A DNA stretch of 64,000 nt from Diphasiastrum complanatum (taxonomy: Eukaryota; Streptophyta; Lycopodiopsida; Lycopodiales; Lycopodiaceae), in the NCBI GenBank assembly GCA_029204225.1, contig CM055097.1, positions 9,537,920-9,601,919 on the forward strand, given 5' to 3'. The notes below the pieces were generated by a model, which was not told the DNA's origin, searched no databases, and was given only the letters and a program-made list of their open reading frames with translations. A program made the position numbers and the translations under genes. Below, piece by piece: positions 35,523-46,190 of the stretch; the first letter of the stretch is position 1; each line of letters begins with the position of its first letter.

Positions 35523-35877
35523 TAGGTAAGCTATTGTACTTGGAAGTATTTGGCTTGTGTGACAACTATACATGGTATATACGGTCAACGAATCAGGGAA
35601 TGTTGACGCGGACGAGGACGTCGCAAATTATCTTACTTCGCATTTTACGTGAAATGGCTTTCTCTCACTTTGCATTTTTGGGAAGTGGTTGGGAACGTTC
35701 CTTGTTGAAAATAGACGACTGTCGGGATTTTTCTCTCTTCGGAATTTTGCAAAAAATCTGGCAATGCATTTAAAAAGGCGAAGGTGCTCTTATTACAGTT
35801 TAACTTCTACAAACCGACATAAACTATTTTCTAGTATTCCTGGTCGTATTTTTTCTTTTTTTTGTATCAAACTGAGG

Positions 35878-36720
35878 TTATAAATTCTCAACCAGCGCTT
35901 CCCCTATGGCAACTTCTACTTCCAGTTTTGGTTCAACTTCAAAATGCGTACTATTTATGTGTTTCTTTGCTTGTAAACTATGCATACGCACTAATAAAGC
36001 CGCAGTTTCTTTCTCTTCTATGAACTCAATGAGATCCTGATCATATGATATGTGTAACTACACTTATTATTATTATTAGGCCTATGGACTTACTGATTAC
36101 CTTCACATTTATATATGTAACGTATTTATTCTCTAGAGCTTCAAGATCTGTTTTGTCATCCAAAATTGCACAGGTAACATTTCCAAAGAGGTGCTAAATG
36201 CTATCACAAACTAGGTCAGAGGCATCTTGTAAGGCTAACATTTGAAAATGGAAGATCACAATCGGCTCCTTTTATGTTCTTGTTACACGTTTACTCATAT
36301 GAGTTCTGGTTCTTCAATTTTAAATACCATAGCAAATTCTTTGCTGTGACCTCTCCAGAATTCTTGGTATTCTGATTTCGATTCATCGGGAAAAGCAATC
36401 GAGTAATTGGTCTGAACCTTCTTCTTCTGTTCCTGAATTTCTGGATAAACTTGTAGCCAGGCACATGAAAAAAATCCTGAAATTTTAAAACGAAACTCTG
36501 GAAGCTCATAAAAATGACACTCGTACATGTTGTTGTGCAAATTCCTTACAGCAACCAGAATGATGTCATGTATTGTTCCTTAAATATTGTTTCATACCCA
36601 TGTTCTTCAAGGATAGTAGCCTCTGGGAACCTATTTGTGGGACCAGTCAGATCTTGCAAAGTTCGTATTCTGGATGCTCTGAGAGGTGAGGGATGCTGGA
36701 GGTTGATGCATCTTCAAATT
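35878..36720 (-). pseudogene. C-terminal exons of an unrecognised plant gene
   Basis: Minus strand. The last exon (36057-35878) is preceded by an AG acceptor; it reads LHISYDQDLIEFIEEKETAA ... VEVAIGEALVENL and then a stop. The previous exon (36193-36101, 31 codons, phase 0) has AG before it and a GTAATC donor after it; it reads HLFGNVTCAILDDKTDLEAL ... YINVK. Upstream (36540-36300) is a further coding segment with FYELPEFRFKISGFF, YPEIQEQKKKVQTNYSIAF and SEYQEFWRGHSKEFAMVFKI. Farther out (36703-36600) are HLSE-PEYELCK and LTGPTNRFPEATILEEHGYE-like segments. Intact splice signals and sense codons suggest a host gene or a recent gene fragment; upstream exons are missing or scrambled. Family unknown to me. 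Confidence 0.5.
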
Positions 36721-37180
36721 ATAGACCAAATACCTCATAGTTGTCAGGCGATTTCGATTGAAAAGATTCACACAAATTTGAAATTCCGTCAGAATTTGTG
36801 GATAAAGTTGTAGCCAAGCACATGAAAAAAATCTTGGAATTCTAAAACGAAATTCTGTAAGCCCAAAAAAATGATACTCGTACTTGTCAACAAATTCCTT
36901 ACAACAACCAGCATGTTGTCATGTATCTGTTGTTTATATATTATTTCATACCCATGTTCTTCAAAGATAGTAGCCTCTGAGAACCTATTTGTGGGACCAG
37001 TAAGGTCTTGCAAAGCACATGAAAAAAATCCTGTAATTCTAAAACGAAATTCTGTAAGCCCAAAAAAATGATACTAGTACCTGTCAGCAGATTCCTTACA
37101 ACAACCAGCATGCTGTCATGTATCTATTGTTTATATACTATTTCATACCCATGTTCTTCAAAGACAATAGCCTTTGAAAC
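36460..37180 (-). repeat. About 200-bp exon-containing repeat, three copies
   Basis: Three copies (about 36460-36660, 36816-37015 and 37016-37180) share AGCACATGAAAAAAATC, then AAAACGAAA(C/T)TCTG, then TTCCTTACA(A/G)CAACCAG, then TTTCATACCCATGTTCTTCA. The last two are directly adjacent. The repeated unit overlaps the coding segment GPTNRF-EATI-EEHGYE on the minus strand. Confidence 0.8.
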
Positions 37181-37594
37181 AACATATTCAATTTGGCACA
37201 TATTTTAAATTAATTAATAATAAGTAAAATCATTAAAAATAAGTAGAGAAGACATGTGCCTCAAGCAATTGTGCCTAACTAGGGCATTTAGCCCCCTCAC
37301 ATTCCAGGAGTAGATATTCATACAAGACCTTTAGCCGAAGCAGCAGACTAACACCCTGAGGTAGATCCCACAATCAAGACTGACTTGGTAATAACAAAAG
37401 CCAAGGGACTTAGCCCGCATATTGTGTTTAATGGAGATAAGCCTGCTATGAGAGGAGGAGTTCGTAGGGCGCTTCTTGATTTTCAAGGCCAATGTAGTGC
37501 TGCTTGGAGAAGAGGCTGAAGCAACGTTGTGCGAGTCATTGTAGGGGAGGGAGGTTGAGCGCATTTGGATAATCCGTCCCAAGAGCCACAGGCC

Positions 37595-37672
37595 GGCAGG
37601 CAGCCCCAGGTGTGGCCGGGCAGGTGGCGTCGGGCAGCCCCAGGTGGCGCCGGACAGCGTGCCTCTCTCACA
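37595..37672. repeat. GC-rich short repeats
   Basis: GGCAGCCCCAGGTG(T)GGC recurs with GCCGG between copies; locally far more GC-rich than the flanks. Confidence 0.6.
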
Positions 37673-37676
37673 CACA

Positions 37677-37730
37677 CATGTGAGACTATGGGGAGTTTGT
37701 GTATATATCCCCTCCCCATAGTCTCACATG
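37677..37730. repeat. Perfect 19-bp inverted repeat
   Basis: Arms 37677-37695 and 37712-37730 are exact reverse complements (CATGTGAGACTATGGGGAG and its partner) around a 16-base AT-rich loop. Confidence 0.85.
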
Positions 37731-37853
37731 AATGCTTATGGGACAAAGATTGGCTGCCTAGACACGTGGCGTCCGGGCAGCCAATTTTCAAAAAAAAAAC
37801 TTGTGGTCAGGAGGGCACGGGGGCCAAAGGGCCACCGTGCTCGCTAGATGCGA

Positions 37854-37880
37854 CCCCCCCCCCCCCCCCCCCCCCCCCCC
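37854..37880. repeat. Poly-C run (27 bases)
   Basis: Uninterrupted C tract; open frames through it are spurious. Confidence 0.9.
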
Positions 37881-39587
37881 AGCACATGGGAGAGAGATGG
37901 CGGTGAGAGGGACGAAACAAGAGGTGTCATCGCTATTAATCTCCATCATCGATTTCTCCTCCAAGGATGCCAATATTTCATTTTACAATGAAGTCTCGTC
38001 TTCCTTTTAATTTTCAAATAACCTGTTATATTTTAGAAGGAAAAAAATCTTTGATATTCACAATCATTTGAAATTTGACTTCATATATCACCTATTAAAA
38101 TGAAACATTAATTTGGAAATTGCATTTCAATGTGCTTTATATCCTTAAGGCAAGCATGGGTCTTTGAAGCGTTGTAACTTGCAAATGCTCTCTTAAGAAT
38201 CACAACTACTCTGTTCTTTTTTGAGGTGGCAAATTGAGATAAAATTGTTAGTAAGACGGTGAGAAAGGGCAAAGTTGCAATAGCAACTCCAACATCCAAA
38301 TATAGCCTCCACATTACAAGGCTTTTTTTTGTTTAACCTATAGACACTAGAGTAATAATATGTATTGTAGACTACCTTCAAAGCTTTGAAAAGTGCTTGT
38401 TGAAAATTTTTTTGCAACCTAACACAAAACCTATTAAATTATTTTTTTATAGGCTTTTTAGCAAGTCATGGGACGAAAACCTACTATTCTATATGGAAAA
38501 GGCTCAAGAAATTTTTTTAAAGTTTTTGTGCATTTTGATTTATATTATGAGTCAATAATGATTAAAAAATATTTGTATGGTCATTATTTTTAAATTTTTA
38601 AGTACTAATTTAGGGTTATAATTTGATATTAATAGGCTAATAACGTATAAACATGTAGGTTATGTAACTTACAATTCTTTTTTAATAAAGAAATCTGCTA
38701 ATCTTTTTTATATGCATTATGAATTTTTGGCAAGCACTCTTGCTTGGAAGTTGGAGTGTTTAAAGTTTGGAAGCTTTTGAGCGACAATTAAAGCATTATA
38801 ATGTTAGGTGGGTCGTCCATTGTATTATTCAATGCGGCTTTTATGACAACGTCCTTCTTTAGCTTTTATGAGGGACGTCTCCTTCTCCGACACTCACGAC
38901 CCACCCAGAGTCCACCTACCCACATCCAACGTTCACTGTTTTTTTTTTTACCGTGTGCCTGGCTGCCCTCCCCCCTCTCCTCAACAAGCAAGCAAAAGGC
39001 TATTATTATTAATTAAATAGTGTATGGTGTATATTAAGTTCCAAGAGACACCCCATCTTGCACAGAGAGACTCTGGCCTGGCAGTGGCATCTGACGAGAG
39101 CAGGCGCAGCTTTGGCCTTGGCAGCTTTATTAAGCTTATACTCAGGTAGGTCACTTGTCACTTCCGGTACGCAACTCCTCTATACTCCAGGGCTACTGTA
39201 CTAGTGCCACTGCTCACTACTGCTGCGCACCTGGCCATCATCATCCTTCGAAGGTTTATTAATGACTTTCTTTTTTTACTGTTGAATTCAGCATATATGT
39301 TCTTCGATGCGTTTGTAGCCAAGCCAGCCAACGATGTGGTCGATAGAGATGCAGTCGCAGTTTCACTTTCTTTGTCTTTCCGTGCTCAATTCAAGCTTCA
39401 AACTCTTCGTTCTTTCTCTTTCTGTAATGTAAAATTCAAACTGCTTTTCATTGCAAGATCACCTTCTTTCACGCGATTTTGAAGCTTTGGCGCGGTCACT
39501 GTTTAGTTGGGATGGATGTAGCAGCAACACTAGAGCTGTGCGTCCTTGAAGGGATGGCAATCTGGGCGTGAGCTTTGCAGTGAGTGA
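37881..39587. other. Upstream region of the receptor kinase
   Basis: No gene is supported between 37881 and the kinase start. The last 500 bp become less AT-rich and contain pyrimidine-rich runs (for example 39360-39425), compatible with a promoter/5' leader. No TATA box was chosen with confidence. Confidence 0.35.
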
Positions 39588-42191
39588 GTGAGGGAGAAGC
39601 TAGGAGTGAATATGCCATCAAGGCATCTGGGTGAGCTTCCATCTGCTCCAGTCTCGATCCAGAGCCATGTGTCTCATAATCACTACAGGTCCATATCCGT
39701 AGGCGTCATAGTAGGCATCGCCCTCGTAGGCGGAGCGGGCGCATTGATCGCGATTCTGCTGCTGCTTTTGATCCTCAGGCGTCGCCACAAGATCAGCAAA
39801 ACCAGCCCATCAGACGCTCCCTTCTTAAAGCTGAAGAGGTTCTCTTACTGGGAGCTGAAATGGGCAACAGGGAAGTTCAGTGAGGCCTTTCGGCTGGGTC
39901 AAGGAGGCTTCGGCACCGTGTACAGAGCAGTGCTAAGGAATGGACAGGCTGTGGCTGTTAAGAGGCTGGACACGTCCTCTCTTCAGGGAGAGAGGGAGTT
40001 TCAGAATGAGATCTCAGTAATAGGGAAGGTGAATTCGCCTCACATTGTGAGTCTTCTGGGATTCTGCATCCATGGCAGGAGAAAGCTGCTGGTGTATGAA
40101 TATATGGAAAACAAGAGCCTGCAGGAAGCTTTGTTTGATGAGAACTATCCTGTGACTTTGGATTGGAGTAAGCGATTCAAGATTATTCTGGATACAGCAA
40201 ATGCTCTTGCATTTCTGCACACAAAGTGTGACTCTCCCATCATTCATGGGGACATTAAGCCCAGCAACATTCTGCTAGATGAGAATTTTTCAGCCAGAAT
40301 CGCTGATTTCGGTCTGGCAAGGGTCAAATCAGAGATCAGTGGAGGGGAGCTCCCGGAGCAAGAGCTCATAGAGAGGGACAGGTGCAGAAGACAGAGAGTG
40401 GCCAGAGATAAGGAGAGGAGGCACAGGAATAACTTAGAGGCTTCGAAGGGAAAGGAGGCAGAACAAAATGTTGCAAGTTGCGAAGCCTTTGGCAGTGAGA
40501 GAGGAAAGAATTTATCCTCTGAGCTTGAACAGCAGTCAAAGGCTTTGTCTCCCCCCAGCCAGTTCCTGCAAGATAACGATGAAGAACCTGTCAAGGAGGC
40601 AGATGGCAATGAGAAGAAAGCCGGGGAGCCCGATATGGAGGAGGTGAGAAATGAGGAACAGCCAGTGGGGCAGATGGAAACATTCAGGTTCGATGAGGAA
40701 AACCTTTGCACAAAGAGTCCAGATGACCCTGCTGTAGAGCTTAGGAGTGGTGAAGATGATGATTCTAGCAAAGTCAGCCCATCTCCCTGTGAAGAAGAAA
40801 CAGAAGGAGATAACTTCAGCAAGATTAGCCAATCTGAGGAATGTCGGTCAGAGATCAGTCAAGATAGTGGATTGGAGCTGAGCTGGGGAGCAAAAAATGG
40901 TAAGGTTTCACCAAAGAAAAAAGCAAGCAGAGATTGGTGGTGGAAGCAGGAAAGCAGTGGAGACTTTAGTCTAAAAGACTACATTGTTGACTGGGTAGCT
41001 TGTGATGCCACAAAAGAGGGATCCAAGAGTAGAGACTGGTCATGGACAGATGACAAGAGCGTGGGTGGGGTTTCTCAAGATAGCAAATCAGAAGAGAGGA
41101 AAAAAGAGAGAAGGGTGGTTAGATCAGGGAGCCTGGAGTGGTGGGCAGAGTGTGACGGCAACAGCACCGAGTTCAAGAACAGAGTGAAAAAGCAGCAGAA
41201 GTGCAAAAGTAGAGATATGGGGAGATGCCAGCAGCATTCGAATGCCGAGAGTGAAGAGCTAAGAAAGGGAGAATGGTCGAGTAGAGAGTGGTGGAAAGAT
41301 GAGTTGAGTGGAGAGTTCTACAAGAAAAGCAGGGAGCTAAGAGGGTCTGACTTTAGATCCAGGGATAGAAGAGACACAAGCATGAGTGAAGAATCTTTCA
41401 GGTTCAACTTCACTGGGGATTTGAGTCAGAGCAAAGATACCACCGGGAATCAAGGAAGAAGACGAGTGAGAACAAGAAGCAGAGAATGGTGGAGTGGAGA
41501 ACTGTCAAGGGGAAGGGAGTCGTGGAATGGCGAAGCATTAAGTCGGCGAGAGAAGAATTTCCATTGTGGATCTTGGAGTCGAGAAATTGGTGACGAGTTA
41601 TGTCAGGTGAAGGAAGAATTATCCTGGGAAAAGAGGCATGACAGATCTAGAAGTCGGAGCAGAGAGTGGTGGAGTGGTGATCTATTCAGTAGATCTGGAG
41701 TGAGTAGCACTCCCAGTATGAGAGGGACAATATGCTATGTAGCTCCTGAATATGGTGGAGGTGGTATCCTTTCAGAGAAGAGTGATGTGTACAGCTTTGG
41801 AGTTCTTATGCTGGTGATTGTATCTGGAAGAAGGCCACTCCAAGTAGTTGCATCAGCATTTTCTGAGTTTGAGCGCGCAAACTTAATTTCATGGGCAAGA
41901 CATGCAGCTCATGCGGGAAGAATTTTGGATATTGTGGATGCAAGCATGCATGGAGAATACCTAAAAACCCAGGTTACACTTTGCATTTCGCTGGCACTCC
42001 TTTGCCTCCAAAGACTGCCGGCAGTGAGACCCACGATGGCAGAAGTTGCAAAAATTTTGGCAGGGCAGACACAGTTGCCTCAACTTCCTACTGAGTTTTC
42101 ACCTTCTCCCCCTAGTGGAGTTTCTCCATATAAAACTCACCGGAAAGTCTCGGCTGATCAAGTCTCAATTGACTTGCCTTTGCTGCTGTAA
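39588..42191 (+). CDS. Receptor-like Ser/Thr kinase with long insert (At4g25390/At5g51770 type)
   Basis: Single-exon, 867-codon membrane kinase. A short N-terminus without Cys or LRR motifs is followed by one membrane segment (about residues 36-64) and a basic RRRHK stop-transfer. Kinase motifs: GQGGFG loop 104-109, VAVK Lys125, Glu141, HGDIKPSN 220-227 (Gly before the catalytic Asp222, so a non-RD kinase), DFG 240-242, then APE 719-721, DVYSFG 733-738 and RP 814-815. Between DFG and APE lies an extra segment of about 460 residues (247-706), acidic then basic, with repeated SR(D/E)WW or close variants at 447, 481, 565, 631 and 691. The Arabidopsis relatives, about 650 residues long as I recall, also carry an insert here, but a shorter one. 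Start: ATG 39588 opens the frame, but Met9 (39612, MPSR) is as likely. No close paralogue is visible. Substrate and ligand are unknown. Confidence 0.9.
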   Translation: MREKLGVNMPSRHLGELPSAPVSIQSHVSHNHYRSISVGVIVGIALVGGAGALIAILLLLLILRRRHKISKTSPSDAPFLKLKRFSYWELKWATGKFSEAFRLGQGGFGTVYRAVLRNGQAVAVKRLDTSSLQGEREFQNEISVIGKVNSPHIVSLLGFCIHGRRKLLVYEYMENKSLQEALFDENYPVTLDWSKRFKIILDTANALAFLHTKCDSPIIHGDIKPSNILLDENFSARIADFGLARVKSEISGGELPEQELIERDRCRRQRVARDKERRHRNNLEASKGKEAEQNVASCEAFGSERGKNLSSELEQQSKALSPPSQFLQDNDEEPVKEADGNEKKAGEPDMEEVRNEEQPVGQMETFRFDEENLCTKSPDDPAVELRSGEDDDSSKVSPSPCEEETEGDNFSKISQSEECRSEISQDSGLELSWGAKNGKVSPKKKASRDWWWKQESSGDFSLKDYIVDWVACDATKEGSKSRDWSWTDDKSVGGVSQDSKSEERKKERRVVRSGSLEWWAECDGNSTEFKNRVKKQQKCKSRDMGRCQQHSNAESEELRKGEWSSREWWKDELSGEFYKKSRELRGSDFRSRDRRDTSMSEESFRFNFTGDLSQSKDTTGNQGRRRVRTRSREWWSGELSRGRESWNGEALSRREKNFHCGSWSREIGDELCQVKEELSWEKRHDRSRSRSREWWSGDLFSRSGVSSTPSMRGTICYVAPEYGGGGILSEKSDVYSFGVLMLVIVSGRRPLQVVASAFSEFERANLISWARHAAHAGRILDIVDASMHGEYLKTQVTLCISLALLCLQRLPAVRPTMAEVAKILAGQTQLPQLPTEFSPSPPSGVSPYKTHRKVSADQVSIDLPLLL

Positions 42192-43105
42192 GATCCATGT
42201 GATTAATCCTTGATCTTGAGTACAAACGTGGGTGCCGGGCTATCAGAAGTTAGAGAGCAATTTTCAGCAGTGGCTAGTTACTCCAATTTGCTACAAGGCA
42301 GTCACATGAATATTTTGACTATATATCTTTGTTCTTGTTTGAGTAATTAAACATGTATTCGAGTGACTGTCTTTCCTATTTACAGGTTATTCCCTCAACA
42401 GCACCTTTGAGAGGTCTTCCATCTTGAGGAGCACTTTAGTTCGGGAAATAGCATCCTGATGGCTTACCTTTCAAGAGTATGCCTGTCAGTGCTTACCTGA
42501 GGATGACAGCGGAAGTGCAAATTTGAGATTTGTGTTCAATCAACTAATAGGTACCAAATTGTGGTGAGAAAAGGTTGGATAAAAAAAAGCATCTGCTCCT
42601 GTCTTATGAGCTTTTTTGAATTGAACTGAACTCTCTGTCGCGTTACTGTAAAATTTACGTCTGACCGATTATGAATACCAAATTTAAGGCATATACGACG
42701 AGCATGATGAGTGCCTGCATAATGTTTTTTGGTCCAAAGTCCAGACTCCTTTCCGGCAAGAGTACCTATCATACAAATTCATATTTTTGAAGATAAAAGA
42801 TTAGCAAACCACCATGAAGCTATCTTTAGGTGTGATGTTTGCATAAGGTTCTTGATAGTGCTTCTTTGCCTCCTTCATCTGTGAAGTGCATTTCGGCATG
42901 ATTTTTTATCCCATCACAGCAGGTAAAATTCTGTGCCTGATGGGGAATATGTATGAGATGGATCATTGCAGTGGTGGCTCACGGATCGGAAGTCATGAAA
43001 AGCACTACTGAAACAAATATGGGCTGTCAGAATTGTAGAGGAGGTAGGATGGGTAATTGGCTAGAACTAATATGGATCGTACATGGGCAATAGTTGGAGG
43101 GCTCT
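42192..43105 (+). other. 3' flank of the kinase
   Basis: No further gene is seen. AT-rich words such as GTAATTAAACATG (about 42345) could belong to the 3' UTR and polyadenylation region, but no site can be fixed. Confidence 0.35.
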
Positions 43106-43256
43106 GTCAGCATTACCTAATATAGAATCCCTGAATTCCTGGGGAAGAGGACATAGTGGTATGATGTTATGAGGTTCAATGTCAGTGTTACCTAATAGAA
43201 AATCCCTGAATTCCTGGGGAAGAGGACATAATGGTATGATGTTATTAGGTTCAATC
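43106..43256 (+). repeat. 75-bp tandem duplication
   Basis: GTCAG(C/T)(A/G)TTACCTAATA starts copies at 43106 and 43181. Both run through CCCTGAATTCCTGGGGAAGA and TGGTATGATGTTAT to GGTTCAAT. Few differences, so a recent event. Confidence 0.9.
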
Positions 43257-45380
43257 AGGACTTTAAATCCTCCATTTGCACTAATGTCGTGGGCAGTGGG
43301 ATGCTTGGATAATAAAACTGTAAATTTGAGTCTGGTTTCATACGGACAAAGGACGGCAGTTGCATTAAAAAAACAAACTTACTCGGCATCCTTGCTTTCA
43401 ATACAATAGGAGCCCAAGGCTTTCACAGAAGCCTCTTGATTGGAGCAAGTAAACATTCCTAGGACCTCCACATTGGAATCCATTGTTGGTATGTAGGATA
43501 TGTTGCGCAAGGGCAAGGGTAAATACTATGCTTGTGAAAAATCGACAAATACTAACAGTCCAATTGTTAAAATTCATTTTTTACCGCTGCATTTTAGATA
43601 AATAAGTTTTTTATATGGCTCAATCAAAATCAGTTGGTTTTAGTTATAAATCATAAGTTTTAAGGCTTTATTTTAACTTTTTACTGATTCCATAATAGTT
43701 TTGTGAGTTTTTATAACAATAATCAGATTTTTTATTTTTGGAAAAAAATCTACAATCAAGCAATCTACACTTCTCAAAATGAAGAATTCTCAGAATCAGA
43801 ATTAAATTGAACTAGATTTGTGACAGAGACTTGATCTGGAAAATCAAAACCTAAAAATAGTACTGGCGCAGGTTTTCTGGACAAAGGTTGACTCGGCAAA
43901 GGTTCAGCAATGTTATTTTAGGTAAAAATCTTTGATCAGACTTTTTCTGACAAATTTGGTGAAAATAATTTTCGTCGAACTCTCAGATAAGGAATTTGAC
44001 TCAGATAAGACTAAGGTGGAACCTTCTGACAAAAAAATGGGGTTTCTGTAAGTTGGCGAGAGTAAAAATATATTTTTTGGAAGATCCTGATAGATCTATT
44101 CTTCAGCCAACTCACAAATGATCACTTATTATAAATAGAATAATCAGAAATCTCAGCGAAGGATCTGGTGAAGAATCAAGAGTAATACTGGTATTTTTAC
44201 AAAAAAGAGACTTTTTTGACAAAAATATGACAATATATGACAACTGATCTTTTGGAAAACTTTTGCCCAACTTACTGATTATAAAAAATAGGAAGGGGGA
44301 CTGACACAGACTCTGGCGAAGGTTTAGGCGAAGGTTCTTTTCAGAGAACTAATATTTTTGCAGAAAGTTGTGAATTTTTCACAAAAGGTTACTAGCAACT
44401 AGATGAACAATCACTTTAGCCTTCTATTTTTGGTATTATTCTTCGCCGACCTGGCAGTAGATAGATCTAAATCACACCTATGCACAGTGAATTGGGCGAA
44501 GTTTCTTTGTATTTTTTAGGGTTTTGGGCATTTTTTGGTGTTTTTTGATGGTTTTTCTAATGTTTTTGGAAATCTATTGGGAATGAATCTTCATCGTTCA
44601 ATCTGAAAAATCTGTGAATGAAACCAAAGCTCCCTGCAACTCGGCAAAGGTTTTTTGAAAGAGGGTAAAAAGTTATCAGCTCTGATGACAATTTTGCCTC
44701 CTTTAGATCAGGTAGATTTGACTGATTTTTGTTGTTTTTTTTTATTTCTCATATCCAGATGGATCTTAAGAATGGTGATCTGAATAGCTTCCCCTATTCA
44801 ATAATCAGATCAAATTTCTAACAAGCAAATCCACTCAAATCAGCACTTCCAACTAACCCTAAATGCAGTTTTAACACTATTCATGCCACGACAAAATGCC
44901 TAATGCAAGCTAACTATCCAACAAACATGCTAGAAATTGGAAATTGGCGTAGCTCCCTAACAACGGCGAAATAAGTGTAGTGGGTTTCTTGCCTGGCCTA
45001 TCCTCAACCCAAGATCCAAGCAATCTAGCATTAAGGAGATGAAGTTAGTTGCCATGCGTAGGTTTGTTTCCATGAGAGCGATAACATATCTCAGAATTCA
45101 GCATGAATGGAAAATCCACATCTAACTCTAACATCCATTAACCCTAAGCATTAATACTACAACCATTAACACTAAGATTCACAAAGATAATAGCTTACTC
45201 TTTCTCTCTCTCCCTTTCTCTCTCACAAAAAGCATAAGAACATGCAATCCCATTAATACTCAGATCCAACAATTAACAAACACAACAAAATTATGAGAGA
45301 TGGAGGGAAAAGATAAGGTGCAAGGACATTCACAAATCCATTCCATAAGAGAACCAATCTGCTTGTATTGAAATGAGGAT
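43257..45380. other. Intergenic with a recurring GGCGAAGGTT-like word
   Basis: No gene is seen. Between 43865 and 44660, short words of the form (G/T)(C/G)GC(A/G)AAGGTT recur many times at uneven spacing (for example 43893, 44325, 44647), in AT-rich sequence rich in AAAATC/TTTTTGG. Probably transposon interior. Confidence 0.4.
45250..45330. repeat. Dispersed repeat, copy 2 (partner at 31836)
   Basis: Shares CAGATCCAA(C)AATTAACAAA, CACAACAAAA, TATGAGAGA and AAAAGATA...GCAAGGACAT in order with 31836-31912. Confidence 0.7.
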
Positions 45381-45862
45381 ATGAACATGTGTAGCAAACT
45401 TGAGTTTGGCACTATTTATAGTAGAGAGGAGGGCCTTGGCCTCAAAATCCTATTGGCCCATTTTTATCTCCCTAATTATTCAAACTTAAAAAAGAGTGGG
45501 AACCCATTCAAAATTGGAGGGAACCAATTTGAAACTGAATTTTGGTGGGAACCCCAACTTTATTCACTAGCTTGACAGGTGGTAATCAAATAACTATGTG
45601 TTCATCGGGTTGGACTTACACACGCAGAGTGCCAAATCCCTCTCACTTATTAACTAGGGTTAGGGTTGTCTTGGCATCCGCAAACCCTACAACAATAAGC
45701 TTCCACAGTGTACCTTCTTTTCCACCTCCCAAGATTTGTTCTGCAGTTGAGTGTATAAATGAAATATTGTCAGTTTCGAGATTATGGTCAAAAACCTTGA
45801 TACTATTAGCACTATTTGAAGCTTTCGGATCACAACTTAATTTTCTTTTTCAGCACTAGAAT

Positions 45863-45867
<5 letters not shown>

Positions 45868-45924
<57 letters not shown>
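45868..45924. repeat. (CT)n microsatellite
   Basis: Uninterrupted CT dinucleotides. Confidence 0.95.
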
Positions 45925-45926
<2 letters not shown>

Positions 45927-46074
45927 CTTTGTAGGTGGAGGGCACCCATCATCGATGTGTTGCCTTATGGCCAAGAAATGCCATCAGTTGTTATAAGGAA
46001 ATCTTCATATCTCTACTCTACAACCCCTTAAGCAGGCAAATGACGCACTTTAAATCCACATGTTGCGGCCAAGT

Positions 46075-46190
46075 GGCACCCTCCGTCGACGGAGGGTGCC
46101 CTTTGGCCTCAAAGCCAACCTTGCTGGCCTCAAGGTTCTCACTTTCCTTGTGGCCAGGAGGCGGCGCCCTCCGCCGACGGAGGGTTTCCC
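46075..46190. repeat. Two GC-rich palindromes
   Basis: 46075-46100 is a perfect 26-bp palindrome centred on CTCCGTCGACGGAG. A second near-perfect copy lies at 46167-46184 (CCCTCCGCCGACGGAGGG). Each is followed by a CTTGGCCTCAA-type word, so the two are diverged repeat units about 90 bp apart. Confidence 0.85.

Noticed and set aside
37331-38010. Several overlapping frames of 60-114 codons
   Set aside because: They read GC-rich repeats, a poly-C run and a hairpin; frames on both strands compete and no domain is visible.
40244-40832. Minus-strand frame of 192 codons inside the kinase
   Set aside because: Shadow of the serine/glutamate-rich insert on the coding strand.
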